A stretch of DNA of 64,000 nt from the NCBI GenBank assembly GCA_011009095.1, contig VTPC01091272.1, forward strand, positions 642,741 through 706,740. Reading direction: 5' to 3'. This document shows, piece after piece, positions 12,901 through 25,529 of this stretch (the stretch's first letter is position 1; the number at the start of each line of letters is the position of its first letter). Source of the DNA: Ignelater luminosus (Eukaryota; Arthropoda; Insecta; Coleoptera; Elateridae). A program made the position numbers and the translations under genes. A model generated the notes under the pieces. It saw only the letters and a program-made list of their open reading frames with translations, did no database searches and was not told where the DNA came from.

Positions 12901-15900
12901 TTTTTATGTGTAGAATGTACTCGTTTAATAAGTGAATAAAGAAAATGTATAATTAAAACTGCGGAAGTGAAGCAGTAGTAGCACAGCTTTCCTTTTTTGT
13001 TATTTTATTTACTAGAGGTATTAATAATTTAAGCGTTTAATAAAACTTGATTGTGCGGAGCTTTCGTCATTTAGAAAAGGAAACGATGTCGCGATGGCAT
13101 GCAACATTGCTCGGGATTTTCTTTGGTCTTTACGATTCTTGCTGTTTTCAAAGGAAACTGAACGATATTTACCTTCGAAACTCTGTAGTTACCCTGACCT
13201 TTGTGCTGCGTTTTACTGTCTACTTCATATGTGACGAGCAAAAGGTAACGTAACGTACAAACAACTGGTTTTATCTTACCTTATATGCTGAGGTTATAAT
13301 ACCACGCAATGTCGCTGTTGTATGCATTTAAAAGCGTGAGGCATATTGTATAACGTAAACATACTGTGATTTGTGTAACAAACTCATTTACAGAAATAGA
13401 CGACGTAGGAGTTTCTAATCAGACGTGACTTCTAACGATCATGAAATCAGCGCCGTCATACAAAAGAATCCTGAAAATGCAAGGAATCGCGCTATATTTG
13501 TACATCGATTGGCTGCCAAGTTTGAAGTTTGTAACTTGAAAGGAATTAAAATGAAAACGATTCGAGCGCGAAATAATTTTAATATGTAATTACGGCATGG
13601 AAGAGAAATGGAAAGCATATTTTGTTTTGTAAATTAATAAACCGTTACCTGTGACAAGTAATAATATTATGACATAGACCATAGAGTGCGCATTTAACAA
13701 TTAGTGTAAATGTTCCGCTCATTTGCTGCGAATAAAGCGGGAGATACCCACAATGTAGTGTTTAGCTGATGGTATCTCGGTCCCGAGCCTCGACTATCTG
13801 CGGTTGAGCAAGACTCGATCTTTATAATTAACTGTGTTCCCTTAATACGATAAATAAGAAATTATGCAAGTGAGGAAATCTGTTTCGTCTGAGATTTCGG
13901 TTTACAATTTAATGATTTTGTTTTAAATGTAGATCGCCTTTTAATTAATATCAGGATTCAGTGTCTCTTAATCCTGGGGTTACATAATTAATTACATTGT
14001 TCCAAGGACCCTAGGTTTATTCCACATCTAGTACTTCATTTTAATTAAACCGATGTATGTACTCCCATTATTTTAGTGATAGCTTGCTTTCCTCAAAACG
14101 AGTGTGAGCCACACTATATAATGTTCTTTGTGGGAAATGCAAATTTTAACCAAAAGACTTTCGACATTGTAAAATTAGAAACTGCACACAAGTGTTTGAA
14201 TATTAAGATCATTCCTATGATGGTGTGTTAACGTTCAATGCAAATGTAAAATATGCAAATCTTCTAAACGGGACGTAATCGTTACATGTGTTAAAAATGA
14301 GTTGAGGTGTAGTTAAATTTATAGATTCCTTTCTAAATTTATTAATCTTGCTCAGAAAAAATATGAACATTTGTAAAGTTGTTAAAACATCAAAAAGGTA
14401 GATAAACAAATCAAAAAGTACGATGCAAAGTTTGTTTTTGACAAATAAAAACTTTTAAATCAATATTGGTGTTAGTGTTGTACATATTTAAATGGTATAT
14501 ATGATGTTTTGATTTGATTTGATTTGAAATGTTGAAACTATCAAAAGTTGTAAAGTTACTTAATAGAATATGAATGCTACTACTGACATTCTTCCTGGTA
14601 TTGATTATTATAGCAAGGATATCCATCAATGGTTGGCGTCCACAATGTTATTATGGGGGAACATACATAGATCTAACTCAGGTTTTGGACCCATACAAGA
14701 AGTGCAATGTTTGTATTTATGACATTGATAGTAATTAGAAGTAAAAGTAAAGCTAAAATGAAAGAATAAGTTAAAATGACTTTAAGAAATATGCCTCATT
14801 CGGTTTTGACATGCTTATGGTACCTTCGGAACGGAAGGTCAACAATCAATCTCGACGATTATTGAGTAAAAAAGAAATTATCAAAAATCTTTATTGGTGA
14901 GGTAACGATTGAGTCTTATATGATTTCGAGGAATTTTCTTAATATTAACAAACATTTTTTTGGAAATTCAGAATAGCTGCAGATCTTGTTAAAGCAATCT
15001 GGTTCTTGATATCATAATTCAAATATTTTGTCTAAACTAGAATTTTGTTTTGCTCTTTCATTTTTATATTCCTTTTCTTGGGCTCTTCGCGCTACACATC
15101 TAGCAATTTCTTCAAACTGTTGTATTATTCCAATCTTATAGCATTTTGATTTATTTCTCAGAATCTTTTTATTGTTTTGGTTTGATTGTTTTTGTTCCAT
15201 TGTATTGTTGACCAAATTTAATAGACTCACTATAATTGTATATTTCAAAGGTTGCAAGAATTCCGGGGTAGATCCACACCGGCTAAATCTCAACTACCAT
15301 ATCAAATAGTCAAATGTTTTTCTGCAACCAAATTTTCTTTGTTTTGTTTGTTTCTAATTGAAAAGCTTCCCGTTGGCCCATTCTTCCGTAAATTACCGGG
15401 AGCTTTTTCCTAATCACAATACACTCATCTCCTGTGAAGCCCCACGAACTTGAAGAAATTGATTTGAAATTTTTTAGGTAATGGGTACAGTTTCTAAATA
15501 AAAGTATCTTTTAAAATTCCTGATCTGACCAAATAGTTTGAAACTTATACCAGCATATTTTTATTTTTGTATAGAAATGAATTTTAAAACATTTCAGTTT
15601 TTGATTTTCTAATAGATTGTTTGTGGAAATTCTTTGTTTAATATTAAAACTTGTTTAAGAAATTTTCGTGGAATATTAAGAAAACAAAAGATTATTTAAA
15701 ATACAATTCTTAATAACAATGCTTTTCCCAAAATAATTCATTTTCTTTGTAAATAATCTAATCAAATGTCTGGTCTACATTAAATATCTCGACTACCTTG
15801 CCAGATTTGAAACATCGTGTGGCGTTAGTGAAAGTAAGCACAAGTCTACGTCACGAGAGGTTACGCGAATTTTAAAATTGGAAACCTTACAACAGAATAT

Positions 15901-16637
15901 AATAAGGTGCAAAGCGTACTACTACCAAACATACAATATCGAAAGCAATAAATGTTCAAATTTACCCTGACCTTCCATAACACATGCTTCAAGGTTGTAC
16001 AGGTTAGAATTTAATTACCTTTGCATTTTGTAGTACATATTTCTAATCTACATTTTTAGATATTGATTGATTTAGGATTTCTAATTAAACGTCCTTGTGT
16101 TTTAAAGCAATTGCTGTAAAAATATGTTATTGTTTATGTAGAAATTTTAGCTTATTTTGATTATCAACAACAAAATATTTTCGTTTTGGTTTACTCTTTT
16201 AAATTCATGCTTGTTTTTTACTTTAATGAAAATTTAGTGTAAAAAGTTGGAAAACATTTTATGGTAAAAAGCGATTTTTAATATGAAATTAAAAAAGAAA
16301 CTTTCCAAGGTTTGTTTATAAAACTAAAATAATTCTGAGAAAATTACCTTCTACGTTTCTATTATTTTTATCCAACATTAAATACAAACGAGGTCAGTAC
16401 TCAAGTTTGCTAAAAATATTTAATTCGAAACATGATAAACTAACTCCCAACGGTTCATCATTATTTGTCGTCTCTCAGAGTTTATCTTAGGTCATTTAAA
16501 ACAATTATTTTTGATTGAGCCATCCAGACGTCTACTGTTAGTGAATGAATACAAATATTAAAATCAACAACGACCAAAAAAAGTTGTTGCATTCTATATC
16601 GAAACATATTTATGCAATGAAAAATATCCATCACCAA

Positions 16638-16655
16638 GACCGACCGACCGACCGA
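16638..16655. repeat. (GACC)4 microsatellite
   Basis: Four copies of GACC followed by GA. Confidence 0.9.
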
Positions 16656-17489
16656 TATGAAGTTCTTTCTTATCTAAAATCCAATTCGAGCATAAAATTT
16701 ATCTTGGTTTTATTTCTGAGCTACTTACTCCTTTGTTTAGTAGCGCTTCGCTGCCGAGGTGGTTTTAGCTCGACAAAATCGCGACTTCCAACTTGATGTA
16801 TGCTTTGAAAGGCTGCAGACCGAGAGAACGAAAATTATAATGTAACTTTGTATGAATATGTTCCTTTATGGTTTATGTAGTTTACATCATTTCTCATATC
16901 AGTTCTTTTGTTTTTTTTCTCATTTGTTCGTTATCGCGTTCGATTTGTATAAATACAGATATAAAATACGAGTAACAGTCAAGCATTCATGTTTTTAATT
17001 AATCCGATCAATTTATGGCAAATAAAATTGTTCTAATCTTAGAAGGCTTGTTTTATTCTGATGCACTTTTTGAAATTATAAATGATGCAATTCATTGGAT
17101 TAGTTTATATCACTGAAATGGCATGAATTATTACAATCTCTTTATTGATTTTTATGATTTATTTGTATTTGTGAAATTGATTTTTGTTAATTTAAGTTTG
17201 TTATTTTCAGGAGCCAAACCATCAATCTGCGCATGAGTTGGTGAGGTAAGCATTAAAATTTGCACTCGGTCCTTTCCTACCTTTGCAATATTGATCGTGA
17301 ACTTTTGTAATTTTTCGTTGATTAGGTTTCCAAATATTTTCTTTCGAGACAGTATTTTTAGAATCAGAGTTTGTAGAGTTTTTGTGTAATAAAAATCTTG
17401 ACACGTTTGCAGAATACATAAGAATCTTGTCCACATTTCGTTTTTCTATTTTGGGCTTGAAAAATGTATTTGTAAGAGCGTTGGTTTTG

Positions 17490-18460
17490 ATAAGCTTTGA
17501 TCGTGAAAGGCCAAAATTGATACGAGTCTTGGTCTTGATATCAAGAGTTTTCTAAACCATATACAAGTGAAACCAAAACTAACATCTATCATTCTCACTT
17601 TCATCTTGGGCTTGGGCATTTTTACAATATTAGTAATTATTTTGTAATAGTTGTTACAGTTAACAAAATTCGTTTTGAATATCGGTAAGATCATTTCCGG
17701 TTTCGCATTCATAGAGCAAAGTAAATTCGGTGATTACTGTGGCGCCTCCGTCTGTTTTACTAATGACTAGATTTTCTATTAGATAGACCAAGACAGCATT
17801 GAGACTATGAGTACTTTGGGCTTGGTCGTAAAGTGATGTTTAAGCTTTCATCTTGGAAGACCAAGATTGCTAGAAGTCTCGGTCTTGTTATTAAGGGTCT
17901 TTCAAACAAACATTGTTGTTTTTGGCGTCTTTCTCTACTTGTACTAGTAAGCAAACTTTCTATTAAATGTCAATAATGTTTTGCCAGACAAAATTAAGAT
18001 TGGGGCGATGAGAACCTTGGTTTTGGTAATGTCGAGATTGAAAGACCAAGACTGATACAAGTCTTTCTCTTGATATTAAAAGCCCTCTAAGCACCAATTT
18101 GACTTTGCTATGTTGTTTTTTAAGTTCACAATATTAGCAACTTTAAAATATCACAGTTAAAAAAATTGATTTTGAATATTTATCAGTAAGATTGTTCTCA
18201 ATTACACATTCATGCGACAGAATAAGTTTAATCATTAGTGTGGCATCTCTGTCTATTTGGCACAAATTTTTTTATTATATGCCAATTAGAATGTAGATTA
18301 ATACCAGTCTTGGTCTTGACTTAAAGTTTGCTAAACGGGACCCAAATGAAATCAAAACTAACATCTATATTTCTCCAAGCGCTCACCATCATTATGGTCA
18401 CGTTTTCATGTTGACATTTAATTTCACAATTAGCAATTTATGTGAGGGTAGTCATAACTA
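17490..18460. repeat. Degenerate tandem repeat, about 260-300 bp units
   Basis: Four diverged copies can be aligned by eye. Each opens with a core like CCAAGACTGATACAAGTCTT (best at about 18041), with variants near 17511, 17859 and 18303. Unit 1 (about 17500-17785) and unit 3 (about 17990-18285) also share a long second half: CAGTTAACAAAATT against CAGTTAAAAAAATT, then TTTTGAATAT, CGCATTCAT against CACATTCAT, and TGTGGCGCCTCCGTCTGTTT against TGTGGCATCTCTGTCTATTT. Units 2 and 4 are shortened. Units 1 and 4 share CAAAACTAACATCTAT. Heavy divergence indicates great age. The TE family, if any, is unknown. Confidence 0.7.
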
Positions 18461-21400
18461 TGGCGAAACGTAAAACGCAAGTGTATACAATATAAAGAAT
18501 CGGAAAGTTCAACCACGTACGATATTTAACTATCCCAACCTACTAAAGAGATGGCCAACAAGCTCCGATTTGATCGATATCAGTACAAAGCCTCCCTTGC
18601 GACATTTTAAGATCGCAAATAATTTTTCATCAATTTTAATTTAGACTACGACCTTTTTCCGAGAGGAATCGATAATACTCCTACTATTTCTTTTGTTTCA
18701 AGTGATTGGTGTCGAGTTGCAGTTTTTTTTTAAATTCTGGTTGTGTAACTTTTAATTCTTCAGTGATATAACCTAACCCTTATTTATTAATTTACTTAAA
18801 GCAATTACTTAGAACTAACTAAATTCTTCAGTTAATTTACAAAAGTTAGATTAAAATATTTCCCGCTTTCATTAATATTTTATTTTGGTGTTTTCCTCTC
18901 AAGGGATTAAATAAATAAATCAGAAGCATTTCGTGTTAAATTCACGGTTGAAAAGAAACTGAAAATTAATAAAATAATCATTTTGTAGTAATTAACAAGA
19001 AAATGTCGCTTATTAAAAGTTTCTCTCCATTCTATTGTAAATGAAATACGAGTTACAGTAAGCGATCCGGCAACGTCGCCGGGTATGAAAAATTACTAAC
19101 TTTGCTTTTATTTTAAAATGGTCACCCGTTTCCCTTAGATACTGCATTGTGTAATCTACATCTAAAATGTCGAGTTACATGTAGTAAATGGGGGTTTCTT
19201 TGTTTGAACAAGGTGAAGGTGTAATTTAACTTTTGCGGATCGATAAAACTTTCTAATTGTTATTGTACGATCCCTATTCGCTCTATATTCTGAAACCTGT
19301 TGAACGAATAAAACAAAAGAATCTATATAAAGTAATATATATATAAAATATTTTTTATGAAAATATATATGTATCTTTGGATGTGTGTGTGTATATATAT
19401 ATATCTACCTAGAGTTGAGTGATTTATTTTAGACACGACCGAATAAAAGAGTTCTCGGTTTGCAAATAAAAGATATGGATGGGTACAAGACGCAGATTTC
19501 AATTTCTGTGGACGATTTCAAAGTTTGTAGATAGTTTGAAAGCTTCTATTTCCTTAGGACGCTTCCGAATTTAGTTGACAATCGAAAACATATCGTGACC
19601 TTTTACGAACACGCAAGACTGCGGTAACATTATTATTTATGATGGAATTGTAATTATGTAATTTAATTGTATCTCTCTCTTCTGTTTTATACGTATAAAA
19701 CTTTAATAATTCCTCAGCTTTTGTGAGAAATCTGCCTTACTACTCTAAAGTAGAATTTTATAGAATTTGACAAATGTTGATATGTCGACATTTACCGGAT
19801 ATTAAGATTTCCAACCTTCACCACAGATATGTTCTGTATAAACTTAATGAATAGTGCAATAAAATTATAATTTAAAACATTCTTAGTTATTGTTAGAATT
19901 ATTATTAATCTGCGTGAGCGGGATTATGTAACACGTGTGATTTTTCCCCTTTTTCTCGTTTAATATTACTCGTGTTTCATTCTCTGAATGGTATTGTTCA
20001 GTTTTTGTTAAATTCCGTTGATTTCTCTTTTTCTCAAGGTTGTTTCATGCTGTTTTAACAACGAAAGTTAATAAAGAATTATTGATTTCTTGTAAGTTAT
20101 AGCCGATCAACACGTATAGATAAATAATATAATTTGAATTTATTTCCTGTAATCAATTTTGTGGAAGTTTTTATAAAATGTGAATGATGATGGATGTAAT
20201 GACACAAAGAGGAATTTCCGAATACTAAAGTTTCTTGGAATCTCAGAACCTTAAACACTGATTGACCTATACAAGTTAAGACTTGATTTACGAAGAAAAA
20301 ACAATTCAAGCTAAATAGCAATTGATTATGAGTTCTATTGGAATGATTCAAAGCGTAACAAAAAATAGCACGCAATACAATATTTCATAAATAAACTATA
20401 AAGAGGGTGGTAGGAACAGGCTCACTATTTCCACTTTTTTGAGTCAATTTTAACTAGCACCTTCATGTCATTTGTTTTCTGCTTCTTTTTTATTTACAAA
20501 TCTAGTAGATATCTGTTCTTTTTTCCTGATATTGTGGCGTGTAAATTTCCGTTTGATTGTTTTTACCTTTTTCCTAGCGCTGATGACCTTGCCTTTTGCT
20601 TCTAATTCATTCATTAATTTTTTTGCGTTTCAAAGTATATAATCGGTATTTGCCTTTTTGTAGGATATAGATCAGTAACGGACTAGCTTTTTCGAAACAC
20701 TTCAACGCTAGTAAACTGTTTACTTTTAGTTTTTTGATTTTCTTTGTTACGTTTTGTCATTTATCTCATTGAATTGTAACTGCTCTATCATTCCTTCTGT
20801 CGTCCTTTATTAAATTCCAATTACTACTTTTGTCTTCTTTGGGCAGCCAAATTCGACTTAGAAGTCCGTAGCATTTTCCTTGATCTGCAACAAGAAGACT
20901 GCATGGATTGAGATCTGTACAAACTACTCCGTGTATGAAGAAATCTTTCTTAACCAGGAGATTACAGATGACAAATTGATTTTCTTCATTTCACCTAATG
21001 CCATAGGTACAATATATTATATTAGAATTAGCCAATTAAAAATGACAAGATGGATCAGATCATTGGTCTATTACAAGGCTCTAATTTGGGCAGACCCAAG
21101 GTAATTTCATTCATGTCTGTTTTTGAGTTTTCTGACTTTTCAGACCTATTCGGCTCTTCAGATTAAAGAGATTGCGGACAAATTGACTACTTCGAGTCAG
21201 TCTTGCTTCTTTTATAATTCAAGTAGTTTGAGTAAATAAAACTACAGTATTCTAAATTCCAAACTCTTTCTCTTAATATCGAACGAAATACCGACTGTTT
21301 TTAAAAATCGTTCTTAGAAGTTTGAGTCTTTAATGGGTACAGAATCTACAAGTCTAGGTTTTTACAAACTGGTGTTTTTGCTTTGAGTAGGTGCTTCTGT

Positions 21401-24170
21401 ATGGATTAAGTTTTCGGGTTTTGCCAAAAATGCTACCGAGCCTCTTTAAAGCACGCGAAGTTATCAAAACAATATTTTTGTTACTTTTAAGGCGAAGCCA
21501 AGATCTTATCAAACCAAACAGGAAATAATAAGAAAATGGTAACATTTTTAGATTTTGAATTTTTTTAGTTAAATGATAAAAAGTTGTAAAATTTAGAACA
21601 GAACCAATCGTTTAGCTTTTTCAGTACTATTTTGCGACTTGAACATTTGCTTGCAGTGTAATTTGTATGATGAGTTGTAGCTTGAAGCTTGTCAGTCAGG
21701 ATGTGAAACTTTATTCAAGGTCATACACGAAGACTTCTTAGACTATTTAGTTTGGTAACCATAATAATGTAGAAAAAGACTTTGAGAATCAAAAAGAAAA
21801 TTCGGATTAATTACCAAATCCAATATTACAAAGAGTAAACAAACACCAAGACTGAGTTGGCACCAAGTCTTGGTCTTGGTTACCAATTTTCTCTTTTTCA
21901 TATTTCCGGTGCTTAATCATTATAAAAGGCCGACTTCAAAGCTAGTAAATTATGACGAGACCACAATAACCTTGGGTCTTGCAAAACACGAAATGTGCTT
22001 ACAATTGCCACGATGCCTAATAGATAAGCACATAGTTTGGGATAGCAAACGAAGATCCAATTAGATAACTTCTTTGAATCATCAAAGCTAAAGCAATAAA
22101 TTGATTTGCTTACGTCAAAAACTTGCTTAATTAAATTCGTCATTAAACAGCAATTAAAATAATTTCAAATCAAACTCATAATTAATACTCATTTATTAAT
22201 AAAACAATTGAATGAGACTGACTAGCAATTATTGATAAATACCATACGGTCATTGAAGCCAAAAGGTAATAATTACAAAATGGTAAAGTATAACACTTTG
22301 ATAGATGATTATTATTTAATCCATTACGAAATTTCCGTATTGAGCAGTTTCTAATAATATGAATCGTTACTACGCTTTTGTTGACAGCAAAGTACATAGT
22401 ACAATAAAAAATAAGAATACGGTTAATTAAATAACGAAATGAAATGGAAATATAGTAAATTTCTCCATTGTTATATTATTTCAGGTTAACTGCGAATTAA
22501 GTTTAAAATTATGTCATTTACAAAGTACCAGTTTCAAATAGAATTCTGAGATTTCTTCCGTCTTCTTGTGATACCTGTTTTAAAAATACAATTTGCAGAA
22601 TAAAAAAAATGTACTGAAATTATCAACTTTCAAATCTAATTAACTTTTGATATCTTGAACCCATAATGCGGCAGCTGCTGTCCTAAAGATATTTTTTCTT
22701 CATTTTCTACCCTTCTACAAAAAAACCAACAACCCCCAACAAGTATCAACCATGTGTTTGTTATACCATAACAAAAGAAGAAAAAGCATCGTTGTTCCTT
22801 CGAAAAAAACATCTCCATTACGATTCTTTTACAGATTTTTGTTTACCAAATGTACGCCTTATTCTTATAATAGATATAAACGCGTGTCTCCCGTGACGCA
22901 ATGCGTTTTGTGGATCTAGTTAAAGCAATGATGGAGGCGCTGTGTAATCTGTTTTGTGTTCTTAGACGTCTAAGGCGTTGTATCGACCCTAGGTAATTAA
23001 GAAGTTGCCAACTAGGTTTGAACAATATTGAAGTGTGCGAACTACACTTGCTCTTCATCTTACGAGGCCGTGCCTTACGGTGTAGGCGTTCCGGTCCCAC
23101 ACACGCGAAGGTTGCCCCTGCAATTTCATTATTCAAAAACTTATTAAGATTACTTAAATTTCATGAAGCTGTGTGTGCGCTTAGATTAAACATTAACCGA
23201 AAGTTGTATGTTGTGCATAAATTAAGGAAAATTTTCTCTTTCTCTTCCTTTTTAATACGATTTATTGCCCCCGCACCATAGACAATTTCACTACTAGGGC
23301 TTCATTTCATTGAACTAACATCGAAACCTTATAAAACAAGAAAGAAAAAAAAACAGTAAGGAAAACTTCTAGATTAAATTTTATCACTGTTTTTCCTTCA
23401 TACTTTGTACTTAATATCTGTGAAAAATACGACATCCAAGAATGCCAAGACAAATATACCAACCTTATTTTTCATCCCTCACTTGATTCAATGAAAGGGG
23501 CGGCTAAGCCTGATGCTTCAATGACAAGTGAAGCGAACGCAACCCTGATGTGGTACGGCTAGTTATCAAATGGGTTTTATGTAGGTATTTTCTTTTTTCC
23601 TAACCTCAACAACGGCGTTTTATCACAGAAAATTGTTTTAAGTTGCTGGAAGGAAAAAGAGGACGGAAACTTTTCCTTTATTCACATTTTAGGGAATTTC
23701 CTTTGTAAATACACCAATTAATTTTGCATAAGTTATTCATAAAGAAATGGAATATTATGCCATTAAAGCGTCTTTAGGAAAATCCTCACATATTAAGACA
23801 AGAAACAAACAAAATTACAGGAAAAGAGCACGTACGTATATGTAATCTTTGTTTAAAAGAAAAATGTAATTTGTGACGAATTATAATCGTGGCTAATTAA
23901 ACATAATTTAGAAAAGGATTCTTTGGCTGTTACATATGAAAACGGTTTTTTTAACGAAACGCAATTTAAATCAAACTTGTTTTTCATTTGTTTGACATTG
24001 TAATAAAAAGTATGTAAACTAAAACACAAATTAGAAGTTAAAATTGCGTTTTTTGTTTTTGTTTTCCTTTGTTTATAAACATCGCCTATCAACTAACTAA
24101 CATAACTGTCGAATATGAAATATTCCATAATTTTAAAATAATGTAACGAATATGCTCAAAGCAACACTTG
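18460..24170. other. Gene-free AT-rich DNA
   Basis: No supported gene. Around 21840-21890 there is a scrap (CCAAGTCTTGGTCTTGG) that resembles the core of the 17.5-18.5 kb repeat. A more CpG-bearing block lies at about 22870-23110; its longest frame (minus, 22843-23136) has no recognisable domain. A dinucleotide stretch lies near 19.39 kb. Confidence 0.5.
19382..19404. repeat. (TG)n/(TA)n dinucleotide run
   Basis: A TG run passes directly into a TA run. Further TATATA stretches lie just upstream at about 19334-19370. Confidence 0.85.
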
Positions 24171-24184
24171 AGCAGTTCTAAATA

Positions 24185-25525
24185 TGAAACACAGTTTTCA
24201 ATAATTTAAATAAATAAATAAATAAATTGAGGGAATTAAGTTTAAATTATATGTAAAATTTGCAAAAACGAAAACAAGAAATTTTAAAATCATTTATTTA
24301 TTTTTAAAGTGTTTCAGTTTTTCAGTATATGAAACACTTAGAATTCTAAAACGAAACAATATTTAAAAGAATCTTTTTATCGCGTTTGTTTTGTAGTAAA
24401 ATACTTAAACGTCTTGTATTCTGTTTTATAAGTGCTTCAATGTTTCAAACACTTGTGGCAACAGAATTATTTAAACACTCTCTTAGTTTATACCATTATT
24501 AAAAGAAAATATAAAATCTGTTTTATTGAGGCTTTAAGCGGAATATTCTAGTTGAATATATGAAGCACTAACAATGTAGTGTTTCAGCGCTGCAATTTCA
24601 AGACCAGTCTCTCTACGCTATAGTTAACAACTGCTTCAGTTTTCAGTTTCAAACATTCTTCGAATCTAGTAGACAATATTAAACGCTTGCTAGACGTATA
24701 TTTTTAGATTGTTATGAAAAACTGGAAAAAGAAGGCACTTCCTGAGTATACTAGATTATAGATTACAGTAAGTTAACGAGTGAAACACTTTTCCGAACCA
24801 AACTTTTTTAGAATTTAAATTGTATTCATTTGATTTGTTATTCCATCATTATTTCAAAGTACAGAAAAACCATGCCAGGGATTGAAAATTGTTGCTTCTG
24901 TTAAGACCATGTACTGGAAAAGTTTTCATTGCTTCATAGTAGAAGAAATTTTGCAAGAAATATTTAAAAAGATATCAAATAAAAAATAAAAGAAGGCGTG
25001 AAACACTTCTTCATCTGCAGAATATTTACCAGGAAGAATTTAGAGTTTCCTTTTATTTAAAAACTGTTTTGTTATACGAAGTGTTCTTGAGGTAATAGAT
25101 CAGTATTTAAACATTGAACGTACTTTCGACAAGATTGCAAACAATAATCAATTAAAAAGAAATTTGATTAAAATTGAACATTACTAGTAGAGTATGTTAA
25201 AATAATCATACTACTTTAATAATTATATGAAACACCTTTTCTTAAATACAAATCACTTATCTTATTAAAACCGGCACGCATAAATGTAACCTCATCCATT
25301 AATCGATAATGATTGCCTCTTCAGAATTCCCATTTTTCTAATAAGTGTTTCAATATGAGAAACACCCACTCGTAACATTGATTAACCTTCTTTTTCTAGT
25401 TTAATATATTTAATATAAATTAAAGATTGAAAGTGGAAATATAAATGTCAGATGACCTCGAAGGATCTAAACATGTGACGAGACTTCCGTTTTAATTTCT
25501 TTCTTGAAAATGTTTCATTATATGA
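24185..25525. repeat. Array of palindromic GTGTTTCA/TGAAACAC boxes
   Basis: The octamer TGAAACAC, its complement, or one-mismatch forms recur at about 24185, 24309, 24327, 24431-24452, 24560, 24579, 24781, 24989, 25228, 25344, 25357 and 25511. Several occur as facing pairs around a TATA-containing centre, for example GTGTTTCAG then TATGAAACAC at 24309-24336. Many intervals are near 120 bp or twice that, suggesting a decayed tandem array. Sequence between boxes is poorly conserved. No gene is visible in the stretch. Confidence 0.5.
24207..24227. repeat. (AAAT)n microsatellite
   Basis: About five copies of AAAT. Confidence 0.9.
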
Positions 25526-25529
25526 AAAA

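Larger units (their letters stand above)
7600..17480. other. Gene-free AT-rich DNA with microsatellites
   Basis: No supported gene. Open frames such as 13047-13253 and 15012-15293 have no recognisable domain and an AT-driven residue composition. The stretch contains a GGTT microsatellite, a CpG-bearing block near 9.8 kb and a GACC microsatellite, listed separately. A short hairpin (GAGATACC at 13741-13748, complement at 13771-13778) is also visible. Confidence 0.55.

Noticed and set aside
13047..13253. Possible small exon with ATG and signal-like hydrophobic stretch, ending near a GTAACG donor
   Set aside because: No homology I recognise and no partner exon. One donor-like string is expected by chance.
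13741..13778. 8-bp stem hairpin as a possible microRNA precursor
   Set aside because: The stem is far too short for a pre-miRNA, and the 22-nt loop is unpaired.
22843..23281. Overlapping 97- and 87-codon frames in a CpG-bearing block
   Set aside because: No recognised domain on either strand. The block may be non-coding functional sequence, but a gene cannot be supported.
24185..25525. Regularly recurring boxes as a CRISPR-like array
   Set aside because: Repeats are 8-bp palindromic boxes with variable spacing in eukaryotic DNA, without direct repeats of CRISPR length or cas genes.
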